From NCBI RefSeq assembly GCF_003432385.1, contig NZ_CP031841.1, forward strand, positions 2,457,579 through 2,521,578: a DNA stretch of 64,000 nucleotides. Direction: 5' to 3'. The notes under the pieces are model-generated. The model was not told the origin of the DNA and made no database searches. It saw only the letters and a list, made by a program, of their open reading frames with translations. The position numbers and the translations under genes were made by a program. This DNA comes from Breoghania sp. L-A4. GTDB taxonomy: Bacteria; Pseudomonadota; Alphaproteobacteria; Rhizobiales; Stappiaceae. Shown here piece by piece: positions 1 to 9,457 of the stretch (the first letter of the stretch is position 1; each line of letters opens with the position of its first letter).

Positions 1-617
1 TCAATGATCCGTTGCGGCTGCGCGATCTCGGGCAGAATCGCTTCGCCGTGCGCGGTACGCCGACCGATTGCGTGATCATGGGCGTGCGCGAGATCATGCG
101 CGATGCGCCTGATCTGGTGCTGTCGGGCGTCAATCGCGGCGGCAATCTGGCCGAGGACGTGACCTATTCCGGCACCGTCGCCGGCGCCATCGAGGGCACC
201 ATTCTGGGCATCCGCTCGGTGGCCCTGTCGCAGGCCTACGGCTGGGAAACGCGCGACAATCCCAGCTATGAGGCGGCCGAACACCACGCGCCGGCGCTTG
301 TCGAGAAGCTGGTGTCGATGCAGACGCCCGCCGGAACGCTGTTCAACGTCAATTTCCCCGCCCGCGCGCCCGATGCGGTCGGCGGCGTCGAGATCACCGC
401 GCAGGGCAAGCGTAATCCCGATTCGCTCTATATTGATGCCCGCACGGACGGGCGCGGCAATCCCTATTACTGGCTGGCCTTCCAGCGCACCGAGATGGAT
501 CCGGCCAAGGGCACGGACCTGCACGCCATCATGAATGGCAACATCTCCGTGACGCCACTGCGGCTCGACATGACGGATCACGAATTCATGCGAAATCTCT
601 CCGATAAGCTTGCATAA
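1..617 (+). CDS. surE: 5'/3'-nucleotidase SurE, 3' part (left end outside window)
   Basis: SurE removes phosphate from nucleoside monophosphates in the cytoplasm, using a metal ion. The reading frame is open from the first bases of the window (Asn-Asp-Pro-Leu-Arg precedes the first possible start codon), so the N-terminal quarter, with the metal-binding DD pair, lies outside. What remains, about 204 codons, carries the family hallmarks GTPTDCV, SGVNRGGN and YSGTVAGA-EG, where the Asn of SGVN is a metal ligand, and later FNVNFP. It is followed 140 bases on by pcm and then a LytM lipoprotein gene, the usual surE-pcm-nlpD order of proteobacteria. The family assignment is secure; which nucleotide is preferred cannot be read from sequence. 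Confidence 0.96.
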   Translation, partial: NDPLRLRDLGQNRFAVRGTPTDCVIMGVREIMRDAPDLVLSGVNRGGNLAEDVTYSGTVAGAIEGTILGIRSVALSQAYGWETRDNPSYEAAEHHAPALVEKLVSMQTPAGTLFNVNFPARAPDAVGGVEITAQGKRNPDSLYIDARTDGRGNPYYWLAFQRTEMDPAKGTDLHAIMNGNISVTPLRLDMTDHEFMRNLSDKLA

Positions 618-757
618 TGACGTCGGGGCGCGTTGCCGTCCGGCGACATGCCGGCCGGCTCCTGGCGCGCCTTGAACGCCGGGCGCGGGCGTGCCGGCCT
701 TCGGGTAGGGCTCCGGCGCCCTCGGCGTGACGCCTCTCAAACCGCGTGGAGCCGCGC

Positions 758-1488
758 ATGGCGGGATCTGACCGCAAGGCCGACGGCACGGGCACCGGCC
801 GGGATACGGCCGCCCCGATGACGCGCAGTCCCGCGCGCGGCTGCAGAGCGAGCGCGAGGCCTGCCTGTCGCTGATCATGCAGCTGCGCGCCCGCGGCGTC
901 AGTGACGCGCGGCTGCTCAGCGCCATCGAGCGCGTGCCCCGGCGTCTGTTTCTCGCCGCCCGCCAGCATGTGCTTGCCTATGTGGACACCCAGCTTCCTA
1001 TCGAATGCGGCCAGAGCATTTCCGCGCCCTCGACCATCGCCACCATGCTGGAGCATCTGAAAGTCGGCGCGCGGGACTCCGTTCTGGAGATCGGCACGGG
1101 CTCGGGCTACCAGGCGGCGCTGCTGTCGCATCTGGCGGCCAGGGTGGTGACGCTGGAACGCTACCGCACTCTGGTGGAACTCGCCCGCCAGCGCTTGGCG
1201 ACGCTGCGCATGGACTCCGTTCAGGTGGAACTGGCCGACGGACTGCTGGGCTGGGCGAAGGAGGCGCCCTTTGGCCGAATCATCGTGACCGGCAGTGTCG
1301 AGGCGATCCCGGAGGCGCTGAAGGCACAGCTCGATCCCGATGGCGGCGTGCTGATCGCGCCGGTCGGCGTCCCGGGTCAGCCGCAAAAACTGACGCGCGT
1401 CGTGCGCAGCGGCGACGATTTCGCGCAAACCGAGGTCGCGCCCGTGCGTTTCGTGCCGATGGTGGCGGGGATCGCCGCGCGGCTCTGA
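758..1488 (+). CDS. pcm: protein-L-isoaspartate O-methyltransferase (apparent frameshift near 813-816)
   Basis: Pcm uses S-adenosylmethionine to methylate isoaspartyl residues and starts repair of aged proteins. The core from 877 holds the methyltransferase motif I LEIGTGSGYQAA, the preceding Ser-rich QSISAPSTIA segment that binds the substrate, and the C-terminal PLRF-like end (APVRFVPM). The first ATG in the core frame, at 877, has no ribosome-binding site and would cut into the conserved N-terminal helix. An ATG at 758 has a GGAG at 748-751, six bases upstream, and reads into the core frame if one C is restored in the CCCC run at 813-816. I therefore take 758 as the start and the break as a probable sequencing error. 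It sits between surE and the LytM gene, in the conserved cluster. Confidence 0.88.
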
Positions 1489-1607
1489 CGCCGCATCGCT
1501 CGTATCGGTGGTTACCACAACCGGTCCGGCTTTAAAGCTTTATCAACGTTACCGGTATTAACTATGGGCCTGTCTTCAAATGCGTAGATCGAATTTGAGT
1601 AGAGCCT

Positions 1608-3084
1608 ATGTCCCGCACCGAGTACACGTTTCGCTCCCGGTTGATGTCCCGCGTCGCAGTGATTGCGCTCGTCTCGGGCCTTGCTGCCGGTTGTAGCAGT
1701 GGCGTCGAGCGTTTTGGCGGTCCGATCTATACCGGCGGCACGCAGAATCAAAAAGACATCCTTGGCGGCCCGTCACCCAGCCAAGCTATGACGACATTCT
1801 CATGTCCTCCAATCCTGACGATGTCACCGGCTCGGTCAACACCGGCAATACCTCGCGCTACGCGAACACCGGCTACGCAAGCAACAGCGCCGTGCAGCGC
1901 GGCGTGCTGCCGTCGTCCTCCGGGACGAACCGGGGCGTGCCGATCGTCGCGGCGCAGGGGCCGCAGCCCGTGCCGCTGTACACCGGCTCCGTTTCGCCGC
2001 GCTCGAACGCCGTCGACACCAGGCGCCCCAGACCCGTACCACACAGTCCCAACCCGCCAAGCCGGGCTGGACGACTGCCGGCGGCACCTGGGTGACGCTG
2101 GAGCGTGGCGAAAGCGTTCAGACCGCCTCGCGCCGCTACGGCGTGCCGGTGAGCGCGATCCAGGCGGCCAACGGTCTCAACGGCGATCCGAATTTTCCGC
2201 GTGAAGGTCAGCGTCTGATCATCCCGTCCTACAATCACGGCTCATCGGTGCAGGCCAACGCGCTGCCCACGCCGCAGCGCCCGCAGGCGCCCGACGCCCG
2301 CGACACGGCCTCCAACGTGAAGCCGGTGCGCACCAGAACGGTCCGCGTCGCCTCCAATGCCGACGTGGTGCCCGATCCCAAGCCGATGCGTCCGCGCGTG
2401 GTGAACTCCGCGCCGGTGCGTGCCGTCGCGCCGTCGCAGGTTTCACGCGTCGAGGCTCCGTTGGAGGAGCCGCGCCGCAAGCCCGCCGCCTCTGCTGCCT
2501 ACACCCGCACGACGCGCGCCACCGAAACCGCTCCCGCGGCGCCGATCGCGGTGAGCCCGAAACTCCGCCCCAAGGTTTCCCGTCCGGTGCGGTCGGAGCC
2601 TGAGCGCGCCGCGTCGCGCGAGGAAGAGGCATCGGGGAACCAGATCGCCAACATTACCGCGCAGCCGGATCCCGAAACCACCGAATCGGTTGGTGACAGC
2701 AATGCGAACCGCTTCCGCTGGCCCGTGCGTGGTCGGGTGATCTCCAGCTTCGGCCGCAAGGCCGGCGGGGCGCGCAACGACGGCATCAATCTGGCCGTGC
2801 CGGAAGGCGCGCAGATCCGCGCTGTGGAAAGCGGCACGGTGATTTACTCGGGCAACGAATTGAAGGGCTACGGCAATCTGGTGCTCATCCGGCACGAGGA
2901 CGGCTGGGTCTCGGCCTACGCGCACAACAGCGAGCTGATGGTCCGGCGCGGCGACACGGTCCGCCGGGGCGATGTGGTTGCCGCCGCCGGCTCCACCGGC
3001 TCCGTCAGCCAGCCGCAGCTCCACTTCGAGCTGCGCCGCGGCAACAAGCCCGTCGATCCGCTGCAGTATCTCTCCAAGGTCTGA
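1608..3084 (+). CDS. nlpD: NlpD/DipM-like lipoprotein with LysM and degenerate LytM (M23) domain; two apparent frameshifts
   Basis: This is an envelope protein that by family role activates septal amidases during cell separation. Three frames join: start at 1608 with a lipoprotein signal and lipobox LAAGC, a low-complexity linker (frame change near 1776-1778), a second change near 2022-2023, then a LysM domain (about 2071-2215), a Pro/Arg-rich linker and an M23 domain (about 2710-3080). In true M23 peptidases the zinc is held by HxxxD and HxH. Here these read NDGIN and QLHFE, so three ligands are gone, as in NlpD and EnvC, which are activators and not enzymes. Each frame change equals one missing base beside a G or C run. 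Position after surE-pcm fits nlpD. The gene name is by domain order and context; DipM is the alphaproteobacterial alternative. Confidence 0.85.
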
Positions 3085-3103
3085 CGCCAGGGTCCGCGGT
3101 GCC

Positions 3104-3475
3104 GTGCTGGCCCGCCTGAAGGATTGGGCGCGCATCGTCAAACGCGACGTGCTTGCCGTCTATCTGGCGGGCCGTGATCCGCGGGTGCCGTGGTATGCGA
3201 AGGTCCTGGCCGCCGTGGTGGCTGGATACGCGCTCTCACCGATCGACCTGATTCCCGACTTCATCCCGCTGCTCGGCTATCTGGACGACGCAGTCATTGT
3301 TCCGCTCGGCATTCTGCTGGTCATCCGGCTGATCCCGCCCGAGCTCATGGCCGAACATCGCGCCGCCGCCGAGGCGATGCGATCAAGGCCGGTCAGCCTG
3401 TGCGCCGCGGCAGCCGTCGCCGCCGCGTGGATCGCGTCGATCGCGCTGTGCGGCTGGCTTTTCTGGCGCTCCTGA
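3104..3475 (+). CDS. YkvA-like DUF1232 membrane protein
   Basis: A protein of about 123 residues with the DUF1232 signature YALSPIDLIPDFIP followed by GYLDDA, and two hydrophobic segments (about residues 60-85 and the C-terminal 25). The function of the family is unknown. The frame is open further upstream into the LytM gene, but the GTG at 3104 gives the usual family N-terminus (Leu-Ala-Arg-Leu-Lys-Asp-Trp-Ala) and starts 20 bases after the stop of the LytM gene, so I use it. The gene converges on the DUF815 gene with 22 bases between their ends. Confidence 0.82.
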   Translation: MLARLKDWARIVKRDVLAVYLAGRDPRVPWYAKVLAAVVAGYALSPIDLIPDFIPLLGYLDDAVIVPLGILLVIRLIPPELMAEHRAAAEAMRSRPVSLCAAAAVAAAWIASIALCGWLFWRS

Positions 3476-3497
3476 CCGTCCCGCCAACCCCCACACG

Positions 3498-4381
3498 CTA
3501 CTCCGTCAGCGGCACGCCGAGGCGTCCCGCCAGATCCTGGATGTACTGCCAGGCGACGCGGCCGGAGCGGGCGCCGCGGGTCGCCGACCATTCCAGCGAA
3601 TCCCGGCGCATCTCCTCTTCGGAAATGTCGATCTTGAAGTGGCGGCAGTAGCCGCGCACCATCTCCAGATAGTCGTCCTGGCTGCACTTGTGGAAGCCGA
3701 TCCACAGGCCGAATCGGTCCGACAGCGACACCTTTTCCTCTGTCGCCTCGCTCGGATTGATCGCCGTGGAGCGTTCGTTCTCCATCATGTCGCGCGGCAA
3801 AAGATGGCGGCGGTTCGATGTGGCGTAGAACAGCACGTTGTCCGGGCGTCCTTCGACGCCGCCCTCGAGCACCGCCTTCAGGGACTTGTAGGACGCGTCG
3901 TTGCCGTCGAACGACAGATCGTCGCAGAACACGATGAAGCGCATGGCGCTGCCGCGCAGCAGCTTCATCAGCGCCGGCAGGCTTTCGATGTCCTCGCGGT
4001 GGATCTCGATGAGCTTGAGCGGTCCCTTGCCCTCCCTGGCCCGCTGTTCATTGACCAGCGCGTGGCTCGCCTTCACCAGCGACGATTTGCCCATGCCGCG
4101 CGCGCCCCACAACAGCACGTTGTTGGCTGGCAGCCCGCCCGCGAAGCGCTCGGTGTTGGAAATCAGCGTGTCGCGCATGCGGTCCACCGCCTGCAGCAGC
4201 ACCATGGCCACTCGGTTGACGCTTTGCACCGGGTCCAGCGTCTGCGTGGCGGGCGCCCAGACGAAGGCGTCGGCCGCGTCGAAGTCGGGGCGGGGGGCAC
4301 GGCGGGCACGGCGCGCTCGATCAGCGCGATAAGCGTGTCGAGACGTCGGGTCAGTTCGGTGAATTCGGAAGGTGCGGTCAT
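3498..4381 (-). CDS. DUF815 AAA-type ATPase (apparent frameshift near 4287-4297)
   Basis: A cytoplasmic P-loop ATPase of about 294 residues. The Walker A motif reads GARGMGKSSLV, the Walker B FCDDLSFD, and the protein has the family string YATSNRRHL followed by the DRFGLW segment. The N-terminal part (MTAPSEFTELTRRLD) and the rest lie in different frames; adding one G to the GGGG-C-GGGGGG stretch at 4287-4297 restores a continuous protein, so I span it. The start at 4381 gives a natural N-terminus. In Hyphomicrobiales this ATPase commonly stands next to yajC-secD-secF, as here, divergent from yajC. Its role is not established; do not read it as a Sec component from position alone. Confidence 0.85.
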
Positions 4382-4571
4382 GGCGGGGTGCTCGGCCGGT
4401 GGTTGATCTGCTCCGCGTCGGGCCGGGACGCCGCGGGCGGTGTCCGCGCGGCCGGCCCCATGCGCGGCGAATCCGTCGCGGCCCTCGGGCCGCCCGGAGT
4501 CAACAGCCTGTAGCACGGGCCGCGTGTGAATCAAAAGACGGGCTCGCGCCCCCGGTAAGGCATGCCGTCCC

Positions 4572-4599
4572 TTGCAAAGCGCGGGCACGCGGTTATAGT
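4572..4599 (+). promoter_or_regulatory. candidate sigma-70-type promoter of yajC-secD-secF
   Basis: TTGCAA (4572-4577) and TATAGT (4594-4599) are separated by 16 bases and lie about 85 bases before yajC. The 303-base stretch between the divergent DUF815 and yajC starts shows no gene. Assigned by eye only. Confidence 0.5.
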
Positions 4600-4684
4600 C
4601 CGCGCGGCTAAAATGAAGTGGAGAGCCCGCCCGCGCGTGGTGCGTCGGTGAGGCTGTCCCAACAACAATTTCTTGGAGAGGTCT

Positions 4685-5008
4685 ATGTTCGTGACCCCAG
4701 CCTTCGCGCAGGGCGGTCTACCGGTCGGCGGCGATTTTCTGATGTCGATCCTGCCGTTCATCTTGATCTTCGTGATCATGTATTTCCTGATCATCCGCCC
4801 GCAGCGCCAGCGCGTGAAGCAGCACCAGGAAATGGTCGCTGGTCTGCGTCGTGGCGACACGATCGTCACGGCCGGCGGCATGATCGGCAAGGTGTCCAAG
4901 GTTATCGACGACGCCGAGATCCAGGTGGAAGTGGCCGAAGGCATCAAGGTGCGCATCATGCGCGCCATGGTCCAGGAAGTCCGCGCCAAGGGTGAGCCTG
5001 CCGCCTGA
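4685..5008 (+). CDS. yajC: Sec translocon accessory protein YajC
   Basis: YajC is a single-span inner-membrane protein that associates with SecD and SecF. The product has 107 residues, one hydrophobic helix (about residues 22-43, ending in IIRPQRQR) and the conserved cytoplasmic domain with GLRRGDTIVTAGG and IGKVSKV. The ATG at 4685 is preceded by GGAGAGG at a good distance; an upstream in-frame TTG at 4673 is less likely. secD and secF follow on the same strand, though a 340-base gap separates yajC from secD, longer than in most relatives. Confidence 0.95.
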   Translation: MFVTPAFAQGGLPVGGDFLMSILPFILIFVIMYFLIIRPQRQRVKQHQEMVAGLRRGDTIVTAGGMIGKVSKVIDDAEIQVEVAEGIKVRIMRAMVQEVRAKGEPAA

Positions 5009-5348
5009 CAGCGGCCGGCGGCGACTGCGCCCGCAAGACGCCTCCGGCCCGTGATGGGGCCGCGGGGCGTTGCCGGGTGATCTGACGGGAGGCGGCCATG
5101 CCGCCTTTCGGGCTCCCAGGCTCCATGCAGGGCGCATCCGCTCGATGCGGCGTGCCTTCGGGCCGTCAGGCCGCGCCATGGCGGGCCAATCGGTCGTACT
5201 GGTTCCGGCGGGCGGAATATTCAGGCGGGAATGAGCGATTGGCGGGAAACCGCCCGCATTCCGGGCCAACTTACACGAATCGATCGCGTCGCGGCGCAAG
5301 GCTCTCTGGCCCGCCGCATCGTGATCCAGAAGGAATGGACGCCGCGAT
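5009..5348 (+). other. gene-free gap between yajC and secD
   Basis: Three hundred and forty bases with no convincing reading frame. The first part is GC-rich and could fold; no clear terminator with a T run was seen. A separate secD promoter or a leader could lie here but I cannot point to one. Confidence 0.4.
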
Positions 5349-6965
5349 ATGCTGTATTTCGCACGTTGGAAAATCGGCGTGATTGTTCTGATCGTCCTGG
5401 CCGGGGTGTTGACGAGCCTGCCGAACTTCTTCGCCGCGGAGAATGTCGCCCGCTGGCCGGACTGGATTCCGGGCAAGCAGGTGGTGCTCGGGCTGGATCT
5501 TCAGGGCGGCGTCTATCTGCTCTATGAGGTCGATCGCAAGGATTACACGACCAAGCGCCTGCGCACCCTCGTCGGCGAGGTCCGTGACGCCCTGCGCCGC
5601 GAGGAGCCGCGCATCGGCTACACCGGGCTTGCCGTGCAAGGCGACGACGCGGTGCAGCTGCGCCTGCGCGACACCGCCCGCATCGACGACGCGCGGGAGC
5701 GGCTGAGCGAGTTGCTCAACCCGCTTGCGTCGTCTGTCTTCAGCGGCACGGCGGTGAACGAATTCCAGCTCACGGTCTCCGACGACGGCCTCGCCCGCTT
5801 CACCTTCACCGAGGAAGGTCTGGCGCAGCGCGTGCGCTCGGTCGTCGACCAGTCGATCGAGGTTATCCGCCGCCGTATCGACGAGATGGGCACCACCGAT
5901 CCCTCGATCCAGCGGCAGGGCGAGGACCGCATTCTTGTCGAGGCTCCGGGCCTGTCCGACCCCGAGCGCCTGAAGGCGCTGATCGGCCAGACCGCCCAGA
6001 TGACCTTCCATATGGTCGACAGCACCATGGCGCCGGAGCAGGCGGCCCAGACGCGTCCGCCGGTCGGCACCTTGCTGCTGCCTTCGGTCGACGATCCGCC
6101 GCAGCTCTATCTGGTGGAGGAGAACGCGCTTCTCACCGGCGAGGATCTCGTCGATGCGCAGGCGACCTTTGACCAGCGCTCCAACGAGCCCGTCGTCTCT
6201 TTCCGCTTCAACACCTCGGGCGCGCGCAAGTTCGCCCTGGTGACGCAGCAGAATGTCAATCGGGCGTTCGCCATCGTGCTCGACAATGAGGTGGTCTCCG
6301 CGCCGGTGATCCGCGAGCCGATTCTCGGTGGCTCCGGCCAGATCTCGGGCAGCTTCACCGTCGAGGGCGCCAACGACCTGGCGATCCTGCTGCGCGCCGG
6401 CGCCTTGCCCGCGCGCCTGACGATCCTGGAGGAGCGCACCGTCGGCCCCGGCCTGGGTGCGGATTCCATCGAGGCGGGCAAGATTGCCTCCCTGCTCGGC
6501 ACGTTCGGCGTGGTGGTCTTCATGCTGGCGGCCTACGGGCTGTTCGGCGTCTTCGCCAACCTGGCGCTGATCGTCAACATGATCCTGATCTTCGGCGCGC
6601 TGAGCACGCTGGGCGCCACGCTGACGCTTCCCGGCATTGCCGGTATCGTGCTGACTGTCGGCATGGCGGTGGACGCCAACGTGCTGATATTCGAGCGTAT
6701 TCGTGAGGAAGCGAGGCTCGGCCGTTCGGCCATCGGGGCGATTGACGTGGGCTTCAACCGGGCGCTGGGAACCATCCTGGACGCCAACATTACCACGCTG
6801 ATCGCCGCCGTGATCCTGTTCTACCTCGGGTCCGGCCCCATTCGCGGCTTCGCCGTGACGCTGGCCATCGGCATCGTGACGACCGTCTTCTCGGCTTTCA
6901 CGTTCTCCCGTTTCCTCATCGCGATGTGGGTGCAGCTGCGCCGCCCCACGCGCGTGCCGATCTGA
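5349..6965 (+). CDS. secD: protein translocase subunit SecD
   Basis: SecD, with SecF, uses the proton motive force to help proteins leave SecYEG on the periplasmic side. The product of 538 residues has an N-terminal membrane anchor (residues 8-28), the LGLDLQGGVYLLYEV motif that opens the periplasmic P1 head, and a C-terminal block of five helices (from about residue 378) with the family motif VGMAVDANVLIFERIREE and the following DANITTLIAA. The length is normal for alphaproteobacteria, where SecD and SecF are separate. secF begins 18 bases after the stop, so the two are almost certainly cotranscribed. Confidence 0.97.
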   Translation: MLYFARWKIGVIVLIVLAGVLTSLPNFFAAENVARWPDWIPGKQVVLGLDLQGGVYLLYEVDRKDYTTKRLRTLVGEVRDALRREEPRIGYTGLAVQGDDAVQLRLRDTARIDDARERLSELLNPLASSVFSGTAVNEFQLTVSDDGLARFTFTEEGLAQRVRSVVDQSIEVIRRRIDEMGTTDPSIQRQGEDRILVEAPGLSDPERLKALIGQTAQMTFHMVDSTMAPEQAAQTRPPVGTLLLPSVDDPPQLYLVEENALLTGEDLVDAQATFDQRSNEPVVSFRFNTSGARKFALVTQQNVNRAFAIVLDNEVVSAPVIREPILGGSGQISGSFTVEGANDLAILLRAGALPARLTILEERTVGPGLGADSIEAGKIASLLGTFGVVVFMLAAYGLFGVFANLALIVNMILIFGALSTLGATLTLPGIAGIVLTVGMAVDANVLIFERIREEARLGRSAIGAIDVGFNRALGTILDANITTLIAAVILFYLGSGPIRGFAVTLAIGIVTTVFSAFTFSRFLIAMWVQLRRPTRVPI

Positions 6966-6983
6966 CCGTGGAAGGGTCTTGAT

Positions 6984-7925
6984 ATGCGTCTGATGAGACT
7001 CGTGCCCGAAGTGACCCACTTCGGCTTCATGATAAACCGGCGGTTTTCGTTTCCGCTCTCCGTGCTGGCCATCGTCAGTTCCATCGCGATGTTCTTCGTT
7101 ATCGGCCTGAATTACGGCATCGACTTCCGCGGCGGCATCATCATCGAGATCCAGACCACGGACGGTCCGGCTGACATCTCCGCCATCCGCACGCGGCTGA
7201 AGGATCTCAATCTGGGTGATGTGCAGGTGCAGACCTTCGGCGCGCCCGATGACGTGCTGATCCGCATCGAACGTCAGGAAGGCGCGGAGGAAGGGCAGCA
7301 GCGCGCGGTGGCCCTCGTGCGCGACGAGTTCGCCGACGAGGTGAACTTCCGCCGCATCGAGGCGGTCGGTCCGCGCGTCTCCGGTGAGCTTGCACAGGCC
7401 GGCACCATCGCCGTCCTCGCTTCGCTTTTCGCCGTGCTGATCTACATCTGGTTCCGCTTCGAGTGGCAATTCGCCGTCGGCGCCATTGTCGCGACCGTGC
7501 ACGACGTGATCCTGACCATCGGCATGTTCGCGGTGCTGCAGCTCGACTTCGGACTCTCCAGCATCGCCGCGATCCTGACGATCGTCGGCTACTCGCTCAA
7601 CGATACGGTGGTGGTTTACGACCGGATTCGAGAAAACCTGCGCAAATACAAGAAGATGCCGCTACCCGAACTGCTCGATCTGTCGATCAACGACACGCTG
7701 TCGCGCACGACGATGACGTCGCTGACGACGCTGATCGCCCTTCTGGCGCTGTATATCTTCGGCGGCGAGGTGATCCGTTCGTTCACCTTCGCGATGATCT
7801 GGGGCATCGTGGTCGGCACCTATTCGTCGATCTTCATCGCCGCGCCCGTGCTGATCTATCTGAAACTGCGGCCTCAGCCGGAATCCGCGGACAGCACCCC
7901 GGAACCCGAAACCGGAGCTGCGTGA
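6984..7925 (+). CDS. secF: protein translocase subunit SecF
   Basis: Partner of SecD in the inner membrane. The protein has 313 residues, a first helix (about 24-44), the periplasmic GIDFRGG signature that marks SecF, and a C-terminal helix bundle with YSLNDTVVVYDRIREN, the SecF equivalent of the SecD VDANVLIFERIR motif, and a closing helix with FIAAPVLIYL. Eighteen bases separate it from secD. The next gene starts only seven bases after its stop and has a GAGG ribosome-binding site that overlaps this stop. Confidence 0.97.
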   Translation: MRLMRLVPEVTHFGFMINRRFSFPLSVLAIVSSIAMFFVIGLNYGIDFRGGIIIEIQTTDGPADISAIRTRLKDLNLGDVQVQTFGAPDDVLIRIERQEGAEEGQQRAVALVRDEFADEVNFRRIEAVGPRVSGELAQAGTIAVLASLFAVLIYIWFRFEWQFAVGAIVATVHDVILTIGMFAVLQLDFGLSSIAAILTIVGYSLNDTVVVYDRIRENLRKYKKMPLPELLDLSINDTLSRTTMTSLTTLIALLALYIFGGEVIRSFTFAMIWGIVVGTYSSIFIAAPVLIYLKLRPQPESADSTPEPETGAA

Positions 7926-7932
7926 GGTCACG

Positions 7933-8333
7933 ATGGCCGGCCCACGCGGCAAGGGAATCATCGTTCGGGACGCGCATTTTCCAGGGCGCGCCCCGATCGA
8001 CGCCTATGGCGAGGGGGCTTCCGTTTCGCCGACATGTCGCATCGCGGCTCGCTTCTGGTGCTGCCCTCGGGCGTCTACGGATGGGATCCGGTTTCGCCCG
8101 ACGACATGACCGCGGATGCCTTCGCGCCGCTGTTTGCGGAAGCCGACGGCATCGAGATCCTGCTGATCGGCTCCGGACCGACGCTCGTGCCGATCAAGCC
8201 AGGCCTGCGCGAGCGGTTCCGCGCGCACGGCATTTCGGCCGATTCCATGGCCACCGGCGCGGCGGTGCGCACGCTCAACGTGCTGTTGGCCGAGAACCGC
8301 GCGGTCGCCGCGGCGCTCCTGGCGGTCGACTGA
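7933..8333 (+). CDS. Mth938-like (DUF498) protein, NDUFAF3 family (apparent frameshift at 8013-8017)
   Basis: A small cytoplasmic protein of the Mth938/DUF498 fold, related to the mitochondrial complex I assembly factor NDUFAF3. The N-terminal 27 codons from ATG 7933 (MAGPRGKGIIV) and the rest (LLVLPSGVYGWDP, IEILLIGSGP, GISADSMATGAAVRTLN) lie in two frames. One extra G in the GGGGG run at 8013-8017 gives a continuous GEGGFRFADMS junction, which is natural for the family, so I treat the break as a base-calling error. The gene follows secF by seven bases and precedes a phytoene/squalene synthase-like gene whose mitochondrial relative NDUFAF6 is also a complex I factor. That pairing is suggestive, not proof, of a shared role. 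Confidence 0.84.
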
Positions 8334-8400
8334 TCGCCGGGACGGGTGTCTGCTGCTGGTTTCCGGTGGACAGCACCCGATTTTGGACTACATCGCTTCC

Positions 8401-9249
8401 ATGCAATCCTCATTCGATCATTGTCAGGATCTGGTCCGGCGCCACGACAAGGACCGGTACCTTGCGACCCTCTTCGTGCCTGCCGGCGCGCGGCCGCACG
8501 TCTTCGCGCTTTACGCCTTCAACCTCGAGGTGGCGCGGGTGCGCGAATTGGTCAGCGATGCGCTGCCCGGCGAGATCCGCCTGCAATGGTGGCGCGACAC
8601 GCTGACGGGGAACGCCTCGGGACAGCCGGAGACGGCCGCCCATCCGGTCGCGGCGGCGCTGCTGGAGACCATCGCGCGCTACGATCTGCCAGAAAAACCG
8701 TTTCTCGATCTGCTCGAAGCGCGGATCTTCGATCTTTACGACGACCCGATGCCCAGCCTGAGCGATCTGGAGGGCTACGCCGGTGAGACGACCTCGGTGC
8801 TGTTCCAGCTCGTCTCGATGATTCTGGCGGAGAACGGCGAGGGGGCTCCGGCCGACGCGGCCGGGCATGGCGGCGTCGCCTATGCGCTCACGGGGCTCTT
8901 GCGCGCGCTGCCCTGGCACGCCCGCCGCGGCCAGACCTATCTGCCGGCCGATCTGCTGTCCGCCTGTGGCGTCGACATGGAGAGCTATCGCCAGCTTGAT
9001 GCCACGCCGCATCTGCGGGCGTGTCTCGGCGAGCTGCGGCTGATCATCGCCGGGCATCTGGAAAAGGCGCGCGCGGCGCTTGGCGCCTGCGATCCGGCCT
9101 GCGCGCCGGCCTTCCTGCCGCTCGCGCTCATCGAGCCTTATCTCGCGGCGATGGAAAGGCCGGGCGTCGATCCCTTCAACACGCCCATCGAGCTGGCCCA
9201 ATGGCGCCGCCAGTGGACCCTCTGGCGCGCCAGCCGCCGGGGCATCTGA
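8401..9249 (+). CDS. squalene/phytoene synthase-family protein (NDUFAF6-like)
   Basis: The protein, about 282 residues, has the all-helical trans-isoprenyl synthase fold. Recognisable blocks are FALYAFNLEVARVRELVSD, QWWRDTL and YAGETTSVLFQL. True squalene and phytoene synthases carry two DxxxD motifs that bind the Mg-diphosphate; here the first is not present as such, as in the NDUFAF6 branch, so enzymatic prenyl transfer is doubtful. An in-frame TTG at 8383 precedes the ATG at 8401; I prefer the ATG. The secF-Mth938-this gene-trmFO order is conserved in Hyphomicrobiales. Confidence 0.85.
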   Translation: MQSSFDHCQDLVRRHDKDRYLATLFVPAGARPHVFALYAFNLEVARVRELVSDALPGEIRLQWWRDTLTGNASGQPETAAHPVAAALLETIARYDLPEKPFLDLLEARIFDLYDDPMPSLSDLEGYAGETTSVLFQLVSMILAENGEGAPADAAGHGGVAYALTGLLRALPWHARRGQTYLPADLLSACGVDMESYRQLDATPHLRACLGELRLIIAGHLEKARAALGACDPACAPAFLPLALIEPYLAAMERPGVDPFNTPIELAQWRRQWTLWRASRRGI

Positions 9250-9289
9250 CACGGGGTGCTTGGAGCACCGCTTGCAGCTCACTCAGCCG

Positions 9290-9317
9290 TCATACCCTGG
9301 CGAAGTCCGGGGTATCC
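9290..9317. repeat. REP-like palindrome, family A
   Basis: The stretch reads as an imperfect palindrome with arms ATACCC and GGGTAT around a GGCGAAGTCC centre. The same unit recurs at 13648-13676, and an inverted version (ACCCGG-ACTTCG-CCGGGT) at 13761-13788. It lies in the 208-base gap between the synthase-like gene and trmFO. Confidence 0.6.
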
Positions 9318-9457
9318 ACTCTGATTGCGGTCAGCCAAAGTGCCAAGAAAGGCATCCAGAGCATCGTCTCAACAGACCCCTGGGCTTGCCGCGCGCGCGA
9401 TTGGAGTGCCCGGACCGACACCGGGCAATGACGGACGGACAGGGGCCAATCATCGGG

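Noticed and set aside
5271-7502. 743-codon open frame on the minus strand across secD and secF
   Set aside because: It is opposite two certain genes, is His/Arg/Glu-rich with no domain, and arises from high GC codon bias. Same verdict for the 892-codon frame opposite gyrA (27330-30008), the 481-codon frame opposite the RND gene and the 1180-codon frame opposite uvrA.
8383-8400. TTG start for the synthase-like gene
   Set aside because: The ATG at 8401 is in frame and gives the usual family N-terminus; TTG would add six residues without support.
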